A DNA stretch of 64,000 bases from Cercospora beticola (taxonomy: Eukaryota; Ascomycota; Dothideomycetes; Mycosphaerellales; Mycosphaerellaceae). The translations under genes were made by a program, and so were the position numbers. The DNA lies in contig NC_088935.1 of assembly GCF_033473495.1 (NCBI RefSeq), positions 3,410,001 through 3,474,000 on the forward strand, read 5' to 3'. Under the pieces are notes generated by a model that was not told where the DNA came from, searched no databases, and worked only from the letters and a program-made list of their open reading frames with translations. Of the stretch, positions 22,156-34,381 are shown in pieces; position 1 is the stretch's first letter, and every line of letters begins with the position of its first letter.

Positions 22156-22626
22156 TCAATCAAGATCCATCGGGTCGCCCTCCACATCCGACTCGTCATC
22201 CACATCCATCGGATCCCAACTCGGATCCCTCTCCTCCGGAGTCAGCAGCGTCGCTCTAAAACACCGTTCCAGAACTTCATTATCCTTATCCCAAGGACTC
22301 CATTCCCTCAACACCTTCCAAACTTGAGGTCCGCAACGTTTCCTCGCCTCATACCGCTCCACATTCTCGCGCAAAAGCTTGTCATAATCTGAATACGCAT
22401 GGCGAACATGTGCGACGATGATACTGGTGATTCTGCGCGAGTTGGCAAATTTGGAAACACTTAAGTTGTATGTGAAACCTTTGTCGATGATAATGTCGAG
22501 GACGCGTTCTAGCGCGAGATCCGGGATTCTTGGAAAGAGGTCGTTCACGGGATCACGGTTCCATTCTCTTTTTCTGAGCTTTTGCTCCTCTGGTGGCAGA
22601 TGGGCCAGGTCTTCGGGCTGCGGCAT
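22156..22626 (-). CDS. DUF2293 domain protein (5' end uncertain)
   Basis: Frame of 156 codons from the ATG at 22626. The core SKFANSRRITSIIVAHVRHA, SDYDKLL and ERYEARKR matches the fungal DUF2293 domain, whose function is unknown. A very acidic tail (DPMDVDDESDVEGD) ends the protein. The frame stays open upstream to 22794, where a stop precedes it and only GTG is available. That stretch reads like a mitochondrial leader (FRNILSRRAVPSIQLQLRRF) and contains a possible 72-nt in-frame intron with a GTGAGA donor. An unseen upstream exon is therefore possible. It is convergent with the racemase gene. Confidence 0.6.
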   Translation of the reverse strand: MPQPEDLAHLPPEEQKLRKREWNRDPVNDLFPRIPDLALERVLDIIIDKGFTYNLSVSKFANSRRITSIIVAHVRHAYSDYDKLLRENVERYEARKRCGPQVWKVLREWSPWDKDNEVLERCFRATLLTPEERDPSWDPMDVDDESDVEGDPMDLD

Positions 22627-22996
22627 GACATTTCGAAGTGGTAGGTGAAGATTGCAAGTCGGGGGGCAGAGCGATTGAGCAGGTCTCACCACGCGGCGCG
22701 TCGTGCCGAAACGCCGAAGTTGAAGCTGGATGCTTGGCACTGCTCTCCGAGACAATATATTGCGGAAATGTGAGCACAGAATATGGGGATTCACTCAATA
22801 CCCTCAAGCTAGGGCTGGAGGCCCGTGAGTTGTCAGTGCTGGGGACATTCCCGGACTACCACACCATCGTGGTCCTCGCTATCAATTGCTTGAGACGCTA
22901 CAGGACCAGACTAGTTCTCAGCATTTGTGAGCGCTATGCTAGAGCACGATATCCAGTACTAGCGACAACACACCGCAAACGCTGCATTCATGAAGG

Positions 22997-25027
22997 TCAT
23001 GAGTTTGACTCGCTGGCCTGTTGTTGCTTCCACTGCTGCGCTGCCATCATGAGCTTGCTCATCTTCGCGCTACTCTGATCATCCGCTGGGAATACGTAGT
23101 CCATATACTCCTCAAAAGAGCCATCCTCGAGCTTTCTTCGCTTCTTGACCTTCCTAGGCAGCACCTTGGCAACGCTCTCGATGTTCTCGCTCGAGCCGTG
23201 CGTGTCTTCGAAGCTCTTCCACGCATTGAGCAGTGAAACGCGCTCGTCAGTGAGCTGCTGATCTTTGTACATTTTGTGCGCCCTCTCAAACACCTTTCTC
23301 GCCCTCGCCTTTGCGGCATCAGATACTGGTGCGTCCTCTGTTTCGGTGGAAATCTGATCAGCAGCATCGGGAACATTGATCTCGAAGTGCGCGTATGAGA
23401 TCCAGACTTTGACATGTTGTGTCTTCTGGAGGAGGCGCTCGTAAAGTTTCCGTGTCTTTTCAAATTCTCCTTCTTCCTCCTCGAAATCGATGTAGGCTTT
23501 CCATACGAGCTCTGGCATATCCAATTGTTCCTGCTGGATGGCCAGCTCGTAGATCGCCCGCGCGCGCTCCAGATCCTCGAGTCCTCTTTCCAACTCGGAG
23601 AATTTGATCCAGGCTTGAGAGTTACTCGCGTCAAATTCAATCCATTTCTCGTACAGTGTACGGCACCGCACGAACTCGAAGAGCTTCAGCTCCATTTCGA
23701 TGTAAGCTCGGAATAGTTTGTTCTTGGGACACAGTCCAATAGCCATTCCCATAGTTTTTCTCGCCCTGTCGAGCTCGTGTCTGCGCAGATGGAATTGTGC
23801 CTTCAACATCCACAACTTGGCGAACGTGAACTTCTTGTGGGGAACAATCTTGAGCGCTTCGTCGTAGACCTGTTGGGCTCGCTCAAGATCTTTGGTCGTT
23901 AGCTCTTCATAAATGGCATAAAACAGCCAGAGATATATGTATCTCCGCCAGTGTCGCTTCTCGTGTGACGGCGGCAGCTGAGCAATTGCGCGCTCGTAGA
24001 CATCTCTGACTCGGTCGGAGTCGCCGCCAGCTTCTTCGAGACGGGCGTAATCGAACCATGCGTCGTAATTCTTTGGGTTCTCCTTCACCTGCTCCTCGTA
24101 GAGGACGCGACGCTTTGATAGCACGACATCCTCAACTCCCTCACGATCGCCGAATTGCTTCTCAAAAGTGGTGTAGGATTTGTGCAGCACGGCAGACTTC
24201 GAACGTGGCATGCGATCCAGGGCGTATTTGTAGATGGCTCGAGCGCGTTCAAACTCTTTCAGCTTGGCCTCGAATTTTGCATATGCGATGAACAACTTCT
24301 CGTCCATGAATTCGTCGCCCAGTGTTTCAATAGCCATGCCAAATACCTCTCTCACCAGATCACTCGTGCCGTTAGCCTCCTCAAAGCGGGCCCATCTGAT
24401 CCAGTTCCTCGGTTCGGGATGCACAATCGTAAAGCGCTCAAATACATTTCGCGCACGATCGTATTCGCCATATCGTGTTTCGAGCTTGATGTAAGCAGTC
24501 CACGCAGCCTCGTCCGGTTCCCAGCTCATCCATCGCTCAAAGACGGCACGTGTACCAGCCACGTTGCCCAGCATCTCCTCCATGTAAACATATTTGTACC
24601 ACAGCTTATCAACACGCGGTTGAATTGTCACAGCACGATCGAGCAAATTCCTGGCATGGTTGATATTCCGCTCCTTCATCTCCGCCTCGATGTACCTCAG
24701 CCATAGCTGCACGTTGGTCGCATCGCAATCCAGTGCTCTCTCAAAGACAGAGCGAGCACGTCGGTATTCCTTCTGCTCCAGTTCCCAGGCGGCATATCGG
24801 AACCAATTGCCCATATTAAGCCGATTGCGTCGGACATAGTCTTCGAACTCCTTTCGCTTGCGGCCCTGATACTCATGAAGTTCCTCGAGATCCGCGAAGC
24901 GCTGCGTCGGTGCTGTGAGCGCGGGTTCCTGGCGGTCGACAGCCTCGCGCAGCAGCTGCTCAGCAGAGATCTGCTGGGGCGCAGGCGCCTTGTTCTTGAC
25001 CCGCGGTGGGCCACGCGAGGCGTCCAT
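22997..25027 (-). CDS. CLF1: pre-mRNA splicing factor CLF1 (crooked-neck-like, HAT repeats)
   Basis: Single exon, 676 aa, the normal size for Clf1/Syf3/Crn. After a short N-terminus ([19 protein letters not shown]) the sequence is built of successive ~34-residue HAT repeats with the W-x2-Y/Y-x3-E pattern, e.g. [49 protein letters not shown]. Clf1 is an NTC-related scaffold of the activated spliceosome and joins U2/U5/U6 with the Prp19 complex in the nucleus. The frame continues 70 codons upstream, but the ATG at 25027 starts the conserved protein. It is divergent from PRP31, another core spliceosome gene, 316 bp away. Confidence 0.95.
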   Translation of the reverse strand: MDASRGPPRVKNKAPAPQQISAEQLLREAVDRQEPALTAPTQRFADLEELHEYQGRKRKEFEDYVRRNRLNMGNWFRYAAWELEQKEYRRARSVFERALDCDATNVQLWLRYIEAEMKERNINHARNLLDRAVTIQPRVDKLWYKYVYMEEMLGNVAGTRAVFERWMSWEPDEAAWTAYIKLETRYGEYDRARNVFERFTIVHPEPRNWIRWARFEEANGTSDLVREVFGMAIETLGDEFMDEKLFIAYAKFEAKLKEFERARAIYKYALDRMPRSKSAVLHKSYTTFEKQFGDREGVEDVVLSKRRVLYEEQVKENPKNYDAWFDYARLEEAGGDSDRVRDVYERAIAQLPPSHEKRHWRRYIYLWLFYAIYEELTTKDLERAQQVYDEALKIVPHKKFTFAKLWMLKAQFHLRRHELDRARKTMGMAIGLCPKNKLFRAYIEMELKLFEFVRCRTLYEKWIEFDASNSQAWIKFSELERGLEDLERARAIYELAIQQEQLDMPELVWKAYIDFEEEEGEFEKTRKLYERLLQKTQHVKVWISYAHFEINVPDAADQISTETEDAPVSDAAKARARKVFERAHKMYKDQQLTDERVSLLNAWKSFEDTHGSSENIESVAKVLPRKVKKRRKLEDGSFEEYMDYVFPADDQSSAKMSKLMMAAQQWKQQQASESNS

Positions 25028-25343
25028 GATAGCGGCGGTGTCGCGAGACGCGGACGCACTGGCTGAAGTTGCGCTGGTCAAAGATGTCGGAATGCAGCAT
25101 GCGCATGTGCAATGTGGAAGTGGGAGCGGATCAGCTAGAGCCTTGAGTTTTTGGTATGCTTTTGAGTTTGATACATGACTCGCGTACCATGCCGCACTTT
25201 CACCTCCGTCGCCCTTGACGTTCACAACCTTTACCACACCACAGCCATTCTCGTGGCATCACGCATACTTCAAAGCGCACACGAGAATTACCGGAGCAGG
25301 TCACTCGGCGAGTTGGCGCGGTTTGCGCATTGCGTTGACGAAC
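25028..25343. promoter_or_regulatory. bidirectional promoter of CLF1 and PRP31
   Basis: 316 bp separate the divergent ATGs of two core splicing factors. No TATA box is seen, as expected for housekeeping promoters. Shared control is inferred from the layout. Confidence 0.5.
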
Positions 25344-27250
25344 ATGGCGACCATCGCGGACGAGCTGCTAAATGACTTTGGGGACTCTGGCGACGAAAAT
25401 GAGGAGCAGGTGGACGAGCAAGACTTTGGCCTCAACAACGCGCAGGCGACCGTGCCTGATGCGCAGCAGAATGGCGGTATGGCTGTGGACGGCGACGAGG
25501 AAGACGACACAGACATAGCGGGGGGCGATGCGCCGAGCCATGTCAAGGTCGACGATGAAGAGACCGAGGAAGAGACCAAGGCGCGTGTCGAGAAGATGGA
25601 GCTGCAGAACGTTTCCGACGTGAGGAGTGTCGCTGGCTTGATGAAGCAGCTGGAACCGCTACTCAAGGTAAGTGATGCCGCGGATTCCACATGCACTGTC
25701 GTGGTCTTAATCGCGTGACTAGACCTGACTTGTCCGCTGTGTAGGACATCGAACACTACAAGAGCCTACCGCCTGGTCAAGAGACTAGGAATATTGGCAA
25801 TATCGAGGACAACCCCGAGTACAAGCTGCTCACACAGTCGAATACACTGTCAACCCAGATCGATGGAGAGATCATCCTGGTGCACAAATTCATTCGCGAC
25901 CACTACTCAATACGGTTTCCTGAGCTGGAAACTTTGATTCAGAACCCTCTCGACTATGCAAAGGCAGTTGCGATCATCGGGAATGGACCCATGGAGGATA
26001 TCCGAGCGATCAGCGAGAATAAAGAGAATATCGTAGGGCAGTCGCTCAAGCAAGTTCTGGACGGACCTTCTCTTATGGTTGTGACAGTCGAAGCGACTAA
26101 TACGGCCGGGACACCGCTGTCTGACGAGGAGCTTGCAACCGTGCGCAGAGCTTGTCAAATGGTTTTGAGGCTGGACAGCGCAAAGCGAACCCTGACGGAC
26201 TACGTCCAATCCCGAATGTCTATGTTCGCGCCGAATTTGACAGCTTTGATCGGTTCATCGACCGCAGCGCAGCTGATCAACTACACAGGAGGCATTACAG
26301 GGCTTGCAAAGACGCCGTCTTGCAACATCGCACCGCTCGGGAACAAGAAGAGTGCACGTGGCGTGGGTCTGGCGACTAATGTAGGTATCCGGAACCAAGG
26401 CATCCTATATCAAAACGACATTATCCGATCAATCCCGCAAGATCTCAAGGTACAGGCCATGAGGATATTGTCTGCGAAGATTGTGCTCGTTGCACGCACG
26501 GATAGCATTCACGCATCACCATCCGGTGAATTTGGCCTGCAGATGGCTGAGGAAGTCGAGCGGCGTATCAACAAGCTCTCTGAGGCGCCCCCAAACAGTG
26601 GTGTACGAGCCCTTCCGGCTCCAGACGACAAACCGAGCCGAAAGCGCGGCGGACGAAGAGTGCGCAAAATGAAGGAGGCGACTGCCATGACCGACTTGAG
26701 AAAGGCGCAGAACAGAATGGCTTTTGGCAAGGAAGAAGCCGAGGTCGGATTTGGCGACAGCTCGAAGGGTCTCGGCATGATTGGTGCCCAAGACGATGGT
26801 CGTGTGCGTGCTACACAGATTGATCAGCGCACCAGAGCCAAGTTGTCGAAAAAGAATCCTGGCTGGGGCGGTGCAACGCCGGCTGGCTCGAGCGGAACTG
26901 CTACCTCGCTTGGTGGGTTCCAAGGCGGGATTGCTACTCAAGGTGCACTCAGAGCCCAGGGCTTGCGTGTTGCAGGTGTCGGCAGCGGGCTTAAGACGAA
27001 CGTTGGCGGCCCTGCTGGCACGGCCACCAGTGTGGCGTTCACGCCCGTTCAAGGCATGGAACTGATTGACCCTCGAAAGCGTGAAGAAGCCAATCGGAAG
27101 CGCAAGGCTGATGAGGACAGATGGTTCAAGAACGGAACTTTCACTCAGGTCGGTGGCTCCATGCCACCTCCGCCAGTACCAGCAAAGGTAGGTGCTGCTG
27201 GCTTCAAGGTTCCGGCTCTGCCCTCCAAAAAAGCAAAGACATCGGATTGA
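25344..27250 (+). CDS. PRP31: U4/U6 snRNP protein Prp31
   Basis: Two exons, 25344-25667 and 25745-27250; 609 aa. An acidic N-terminus leads into the coiled NOSIC region (VHKFIRDHYSIRFPELE) and the Nop domain (NLTALIGSSTAAQLINYTGG, SCNIAPLGNKK), which grips 15.5K-bound U4 snRNA. A GNKKSARG-VGLATNVGIRNQGILYQ stretch follows, then the Prp31 C-terminal domain (RKMKEATAMTDLRKAQNRM, FGKEEAE). Prp31 stabilises the U4/U6.U5 tri-snRNP. The intron junction restores QLEPLLK-DIEHYKSL. The C-terminus is Gly/Ala-rich and ends in a basic KKAKT. Confidence 0.95.
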
Positions 27251-28245
27251 ACTGCACAATGAAGCAGACAAGATACGAATGACGAATGCCTTGGACGTCC
27301 GAAATCATACTATCTCTGAAAGGATAGCATATTCGAAAGCCACCCACCCCAACCCTGGAGGCACGACATGCCTCCTCGTATTGGGGCGAACGGGCTTGTC
27401 GATGCAGGCTTCACTATGCAGGTTGAGAGAAACCTCCCCCACAGCCAATTGCCGAGTCTACTTTCGATATCACATCAGCTGGCAGAAACATACTCTCTGT
27501 AGCTGTCCCATTCCTGATGGGCTTGTAAAGATATGACAAGTGGCACTGTATACTTCATCGTTCAGGCAAAATTGGACGATCCGATCCCCGCGCAGTGGCT
27601 TGCGCGCTGGCTGACCCGACCGCACCTGGATTGGAGATCCATATTCACCAGTGCACACGGGCCATCCTCGATCAAACTCCGTAAGGGACGAATGTCACCA
27701 AGCACAGCGCGAGGGAGCCACATAGCAAAGGCGAAATAAAGCACTTTGGAAGCAAAGGCTGTGAACACTTCACTTTTTACCCTCAGTTTGTTCGTTGACC
27801 ACTGCGAAGAATACCCACCCATCACTTTCGCTCGCGCCCAGTGCTCCCGGCCTACGGTCTACAAAATGGACTCGTCGCCCATAGCCTCATAGAGCAGTCC
27901 ACTACCCGAAATGGGAAGTCTGAAGACCAATAACCTTGCTAGGACACTTTTCGGCCCGCGACTAGTATCAAGAAGCCCTTGCTTAATCCCAGAGTCGATC
28001 GAGAACACGACGGTCTAGAGGGCTAGCACTGAGCAAGTCGCTTGCGGTTCGCGACCATACGACAAACAAAATTGAGCTTCCGATACGGAAAATGTGATCA
28101 GCGGGTCTATACCGACTACCGCTCGCTTCACGGCTCTGCTACTGTAACTATATAACACGAGACCACTTGTAATTCTCTAGCAGCTAAGGTGTGTTCTTCT
28201 AACTATTGCCATTCGTTCATCCATCAAATCCGAACATTCGTTAAC
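27251..28245. other. intergenic, no gene seen; cutinase promoter at the right end
   Basis: About 1 kb between PRP31 and the cutinase. Several short frames have no domain or good start. TATATAA at 28149-28155, 97 bp before the cutinase ATG, is a good TATA box; an induced secreted enzyme often has one. Confidence 0.5.
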
Positions 28246-29046
28246 ATGTTCTTCACTTCCGCCATCGTAGCCCTTCTGGCCGCCACTGTCTCCGCGTTTC
28301 CCGCGGCCGGCCCAGCTGAAGCTGAGGGAGCACTCATTGCCCGCCAAAGTTCCTCCTCAGACGAGCTAGAGAATGGTTCATGTCGCCAGGTGACATTCAT
28401 TTTCGCTCGTGGCTCGACTGAGACGGGCAATATGGTAAGTGATGTCGATCAAGTTGTCGTTCTTTCAGATTTTGACACTGACATGATCTCAAGGGCACTG
28501 TGGTAGGGCCTCAAACCTGCGCGGCTTTAAAGAGTCTGCTAGGTAGCGAGAACGTTGCTTGTCAAGGCGTCGGTGGACCTTATTTGGGGACTCTGATTGC
28601 AAACACCTTCCCTCGAGGCACATCCGATGCTGCCATCCAAGAAGCCATCCGCCTCTTCACGCTCGCCAACACCAAATGTCCTGATACTATTGTGACGAGT
28701 GGAGGCTATTCGTGAGTTCTACCTGTGCATCCATTCTCATCCAACGCGCTAATACGACCGCGACAGACAAGGAACTGCAGTGATCGCGGCAGCTCTCTCC
28801 GACCTCACAACGCAAGCTCCCGCCGTGGTTGATCAAGTCGCGGGCGCTGTGCTCTTTGGGTACACCCATAACAAGCAGAATGGAGGCCGGATTCCGAACT
28901 ATCCGACAGAGAAGACGAAAGTATTTTGTGCACCGGGGGATGTTCTGTGCGACGGACTGCTGCTGGTCTTGCCTCCTCACTACACGTACGGCAGCGACGC
29001 TGGTTCAGCAGCGGAGTTTCTGGCCCAGCGTGTGGCCATAGCATAA
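28246..29046 (+). CDS. cutinase (secreted serine esterase)
   Basis: Three exons, 28246-28434, 28494-28711, 28767-29046; 228 aa. A signal peptide (MFFTSAIVALLAATVSAFPA, cleavage near residue 17) is followed by a short propeptide ending in LIARQ. Cutinase motifs: VTFIFARGSTETGNMG (oxyanion strand), GGYSQG with the nucleophile Ser, whose codon is completed across the second intron, then FCAPGDVLCDG (Asp) and LPPHYTYG (His). The enzyme cleaves ester bonds of plant cutin or related polyesters outside the cell. Length and intron positions suit the family. A TATA box precedes it. Confidence 0.93.
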
Positions 29047-29188
29047 GATCAAAATTGGTGTGCTTTGACAGAAGATATACCAAACCTAAGCTCATTTGAC
29101 CGATCCTTTTTGGGAGCACTGGAGCAAGTGACTGCTCCTGTGGCCACATATTGTCTTGCTGATAGGGTATATTTTAGTCTCACTCAGT

Positions 29189-31118
29189 TTAGTGCTCTCG
29201 ATCTGGAGGGGATACGGCTTCACCAGACTCTGCCACAGGTGTGCTATACCCATGCCCATCATCCTCGTTTCCGACGAGAGGGTCTGCCTCAGGAATAGTC
29301 TGCCACCAGTGATGATGCTTTTTGCGCATCTCGTGTCGATCGAGGCATCGACAAACGTGAATCAAATGGCCTCTCCTTGCTCGGACGAAAACCGAGTAAA
29401 AGACTCCCGCGAGTGCCACCGCGGCAGCACTAATAGTCGCAGGATATTTCTGTTGTAACATTAGAAGCTGCGCCGCCCAAGATGAAAACGCGTCGTGCTT
29501 ACGAATTGTGCGGGCCGTGAGAAGAAGATGGTGCTTGCAAAAGCGAACATCTCAAAGATGTTCTGTAAAGCGAATTCTTGGCTGGAGAAGGTGCCTCGAT
29601 CGGCTTCTTCGACTTCCTTAGAGATGTCAGCGGTCTATCATTAGCTCTGGAGTGATGCACCTACTTCTTGTACGATTAGCTGAGCACTCAGATCATAGCC
29701 CCAAAGGCCAAGTCGGCTTGCAACAACCGTCGAGACCAGACCGATGGCAGTTGCTTCAGGACTCAGTTGCCACCAGAGCACGAAACAAGCCGCAATCAAG
29801 CAGGCGATTTCCCAGTCTATCGGCATTAGTGGGGGCTTTAATCGCAGATCGCGCACTGAATTGCAGACGTGTGCAGCAGGAAGCAAATAGGAGCAGCAAT
29901 ACTTACTCAGAAACCAGATACCTGCTCTTATAGCTCCGATCCGGGACATGATCTTCGGGGCAAAGTAGGTGGCGGACAGTTCTGAAACAGCAGACGCCGC
30001 CCTCAGAGAGCCGATCATGGTAGACGATAGCCCCAGAGCCACCAAATATCTAAAGCAGCGAAGTCAGACCAGCACATCGCCAACATTGCAATGATGCCAT
30101 TCATGATTGTTTGACGTACGTGACCATTTGCCCACTGAAAGAGAGCACAGTGAGGTGCAGCAAAGCAAGTGAGAAGGACGGCAAGAATGCCGGGTTTCTA
30201 GCGTAGCTCCTGGACTTCGCCATGTAGGTCTTGACTCTGGCGAGCACGGCGTCACGACTCGGAATTCGAGACAGTGTTAGTCTCTTGGGCTCCCTAAGCG
30301 CTGGAATCACGCTGTAGACTCTTGCAATGGTGAAATATTCGATGAAGACGGAAAGTAGAGTCAAAGCACCAGTCGCGATGATGGCAATCTTTGTGGAGTA
30401 GCCATCCAGCAAGGCAATAGCTAGCGGCCCGAACAGCTTACAGAAAAGGTCGATTCGGCGCATCTGTGAATTGAGTGCTCGGAGTCTCTCGCCATGTCCC
30501 TGAGCCACGATGACGACCCAGTCGCGCTCCACTGAGATGGTGTTGAGGACCGATCCTAGCTTCTCCACGCACGCCAAAATGGAAAGCAGCAGGAGACAGA
30601 CGGGAAACCATTGGCGGCTGCGCAGAGAGATGAATTCGGCTATAAGGAAGAGGCCCAGGCACGAGAGGGACACGGCCAAACGCTGACTGACTGTCGGCGT
30701 AAGTCAGAGACACCCTTCAGCCAGATCGGTGGAAGCGAAGAAGCTCACCGATTGAGACGCGCACCGCCTTCAGTCGGTCGGCCTTATCGATGTAGGAGCC
30801 CAGCAGCGGCGACAGCAGGGCCGCCGCGGCGGAGCGGGACAGGGCGTAGATGGAGGCGGGCAGCAGCGTGTCCGGGAACAGGCTCGCGAGGAACAGGAAG
30901 CTGCCAAACTCGAAGAGGCGTGCGTTCCACGTCGACAGGAAGTGCGATGCGTACAGCAGTTTGCGAACTCGCGCATGCTCCGCTGCATTTAATTGCTGTT
31001 CGTTGCCATCGCCGGCCTCGTCGGCCGTGTGCAGGCGTTGCAGTGCGGGTCGGAGGTCGCTGTCGTCGTCTTCGAGCAGACGCTCCGCTGCCTCGCCGTC
31101 TGCCTCTGCTGTCGGCAT
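29189..31118 (-). CDS. ferroportin-like (SLC40) transporter
   Basis: Six exons: 30749-31118, 30120-30690, 29907-30049, 29665-29816, 29503-29616, 29189-29449; 536 aa. The opening membrane block reads YASHFLSTWNARLFEFGSFL then SPLLGSYIDKADRLKAVRVSI, the SLC40 signature in which a helix pair precedes a D-K/R loop. Later landmarks are LNTISVERDWVVIVA, MRRIDLFCKLFGPLAIALLDG, SRLGLWGYDLSAQLIVQEEVEE (exons 4-5) and FASTIFFSRP. About 10-12 membrane helices are expected. Animal ferroportin exports ferrous iron; fungal members are poorly studied, so iron or another metal is an inference. The C-terminus is hydrophilic and His/Asp-rich. The gene is divergent from a chromatin protein, 339 bp away. Confidence 0.88.
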
Positions 31119-31457
31119 GCTGTCCACAATCCCGGAAGCCACCACTCCGCTACCCTGTAGCGTGTGTGTCTAGGAGACAATTTTGATAGCAAGGACGTGG
31201 AGTGAACGAAGTGCTGACGTCGGCAGCTGCAAGGGCAGCGATCCCTGCGCAAACTTCTTGGCACGGCGCGTTGGATGTGCGAGACGTGACCATCATTCAA
31301 ACGCGAAGATGGTCCATATGTCGCCGGCAACACCACCGCTCCCCTCGCCCACCTCGACACCCTCCACGCACCGCCGCGCGCCCGACGAGCATCGCTAATT
31401 CTACCTGCGCCATCGGACGGCTGTCCGCGCGGGGCCCCTGGCTTGACACCCATCGCC
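31119..31457. promoter_or_regulatory. divergent promoter of ferroportin-like and PHD genes
   Basis: 339 bp between divergent starts at 31118 (-) and 31458 (+), GC-rich, with no TATA box. Confidence 0.45.
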
Positions 31458-34381
31458 ATGCCGCGATACAAGCGCACCGCCGAAGCAGCGCAGCTCGATG
31501 CTGTCGCCGAGCCATCGATGGCCGCAGCGACGAACGAAACGCTCATGAAGCTGCGCAACATGTGGGAATTCGCCAGCCTCATGCAGTACATCTTCCTCTT
31601 CGGGTCTGCGGTGCGAATTGACGACGACTTCGACATCGAGGTACGCGGCATCCCCGAGCATCGCCGCAGCGCGCGCATGTGATTGCGGTCAAATATGAAG
31701 GCCGTGATACAATTTTTGGGGCGCACTTGCGCTGACTAGAGCCTGTGATTTAGGATCTGGAACACGAATGTCTACAACCCACGCCGAGCGACAAACTGGC
31801 TCACATCGGCCTACAGCTGCTCAAATATGTCTCGTCCCATCGAGGTCTGACGTGAGTGCAGGAGTATGGTTCGCACGAGAGTGCTATGCTGATGTGATGA
31901 GAATGCAGGCCAGAGATCTTCGACGAGTACACTCGCCGCCAGTACGTTGCCAAGGCACCGAATCGCAATCCCTTCGGAGACGACGAGGAGCCGACGAAGT
32001 TCAACGAGATGGACATTTGCACCCGTATCAAAGTCCTGCACCAGCTGAGTGTGTGGACGCTGGGCAACGCAGATCGCATGCGGAGCCTGATGCCACAGGA
32101 CGAAGATCATCTCAACTGGCGCATCGAGCCTCTTGGCTGGGACAAGGAGGATCGTTCATACTATGTGTTGGACGACAACCGACTCTACCGCCGCGCTGAC
32201 GAACCTCTGCCACCACCCACGCCGAAGCCCAAGGCGAAGCCAAAAGCCAGTGCTAAGAACAAGAGGAAGGCACCCACGCGGGGAACCCGTACGAGCAAGC
32301 GTAGGAAAGTCGAAGAGAGCGAAGAGGAAGAGTTGGAGGACCAGCCAGAAACAGATGCAAGCGCCATGGATGTCACAGATATGGGTAAGGGGGAGGGCGC
32401 CACGCAGCTCGAAATGGAAGAGCCGGGGTATGGCTTCACGGGTAAGACTTGGTCATTGATCGCCATCACGCTAGAGGAATACCAGGACTTCATGGCGACT
32501 ATCTTCCGGTCTCGCGATCCGAACGAGAAGCAGCTGCGTACCCGCTTGGAGGAGGACGTGCTTCCGATCATCGAGAAGCGGGCGGAGGCATTGAAGGCGA
32601 AGCAGATGAAGAAGATTCGGGAACTCGAGAATCTGCAAAAGATGGCCACTGCCAAACGTTCCAGTCGTCTGGCCGACAAGGCTGACAAGGAGGCCGAGGC
32701 CCGCAAGGAGCGCGAGGCACAGGAGCAGAGGGAACGCGAACTCAAAATGGCACGCGCGGAGCAGGAAAGACAGAAGCGTATTGAAGAGGTAAGTTGCGAT
32801 TTGAGCAACAGGCTCAGACACTACCTACTCGAGGGAGCGTGGGTGGTAATATGAACTAACGCGTACAATCAGGGACACGAATCTCGACGTCTTACCCGCG
32901 AGCAGCGTGTGCGCGAGCGAGAAGCTAAACGCATTCTCCACGAAGAAGAGCTGGCGCGACTAGAGGCAGAAGGCGAACGTGCGGAATCGCAAGGGGTAGA
33001 GCCAGAGACTGTCGACAGTGACGGGAAGCGGGCTTCTGGGCGTCAACGACAAACGCAACGCGAGCAGCACAAGAAAGAGCTGGAGAGGCTAGCTGAAGAG
33101 GAGGGCAATTGGTATTTCGACTGCTCCGTCTGTGGCCAACACGGTGAGAATATGGACGACGGAACGCATAGTGTGAGTTGTGAGCGCTGCAACGTCTGGG
33201 AGCACAGCGCGTGCCATGGTTACACGCCGAAGCAAGCAGAACAACAGGCTTTCATTTTCATCTGCGGCACCTGCAAGCGGAAGGAAGAAGACGCGAAGAA
33301 GCCCAAGATCCCTCCGTTGAAGCTACACAATCGTTCCAGCGACAGTCCCGAGGCTCAAAAGGTGAATATCCGGCCACCAACAGCGAACGGCCAGAATGCA
33401 CCTGCTCAACAAAGCCCGGGAGCACAAACGAATGGACAGTACCGGTCGCCTCAAGCCATGCCACAGCTCCCACAGGGTCATGGATACCCTGCGGTTGGCA
33501 ACTTCGCGTCACGATTCAACGACACTGCTGCGCCGCCTCGTCCCTATGCCGCTCCCACAGTGCAGAACGGGCAACCCTCGCATTATCAACAACACCAAAG
33601 CGTGCACCACGATGCTGTGTCGCATGCGGGTGGCCACCCGCAAAGCGCACAATTTCATCCACCTCCGCCTCATCACTACCAGCAACCACAAGCTCAGTAT
33701 AACCACTACCAATATCCGCAAAATCACCAGCCGTGGCAACAGTACCAACAGCAAGGACCACCTCCACAAGCTCAGTATAGGCCAGGGTCATCCCAGATGA
33801 ACGGCTTCCAGTCACCCAGCAAGGCAGATGCCAAGCCACTTTACCCGCCTGCTGCCTCACAAGTACAGCAGCACTATCACCAACAACAACCTCAGCAGCA
33901 GCAATATCAGGCTCAGGCTCAGCCCAGTCACCATCACCAGCAGACGCAGTTGAGTCCTCGACCGCCGCAGCAGTCACCACCTCAATTAGCGCCTCGGCAG
34001 CTGCAAACACCGCTCATGCATAATCCGCAGACCAATGCAGGCGGAAGTCCACACGCGAACCAAGTGGCAGCTGATGGCATGAACGGGCCCTGGCCAAAAG
34101 GCTCGTCCCAAATCCCGCAGAAGCATGCTCAGAGTCCTGCGCCACCTCCGAGCGAGTCGAAGGTATTGCCGCCTCTCACGCCGCTCGCACCATCCCCAGG
34201 ACAGGCAACGACCACGAACAACAACATACCGGTCAAGAAATTGCAACTGTCTCCTGCAGCTCCGAGCGCAGTCACGCTTCCTCCGATAGCGAGTATGGAA
34301 CCCGCTCAGCTTGCTCGACCGCCTCAATCAGTGCAGGCGGCGCCAGGAGCTGGGCCTGATCGCCTGGACCAGCAGTCATGA
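31458..34381 (+). CDS. DDT-like/PHD-finger chromatin protein with Gln-rich tail
   Basis: Four exons: 31458-31640, 31754-31851, 31909-32788, 32873-34381; 889 aa. Residues about 35-180 look like the DDT/WHIM-type region of chromatin remodelling cofactors (MWEFASLMQYIFLFG, DDDFDIE-DLEHECL, LLKYVSSHRGLT, EYTRRQYVAKAP). A lysine-rich linker and a long charged coiled coil (about residues 330-480) follow. One PHD finger then has all eight ligands (DCSVCGQ, SCERCNVWEH, CHGY, FICGTCKRK). The last ~330 residues are low-complexity Gln/Pro/His. PHD fingers read histone H3 tails, so a nuclear chromatin role is inferred. A fungal PHD family of this layout is recalled, but no yeast symbol is assigned. Confidence 0.87.
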
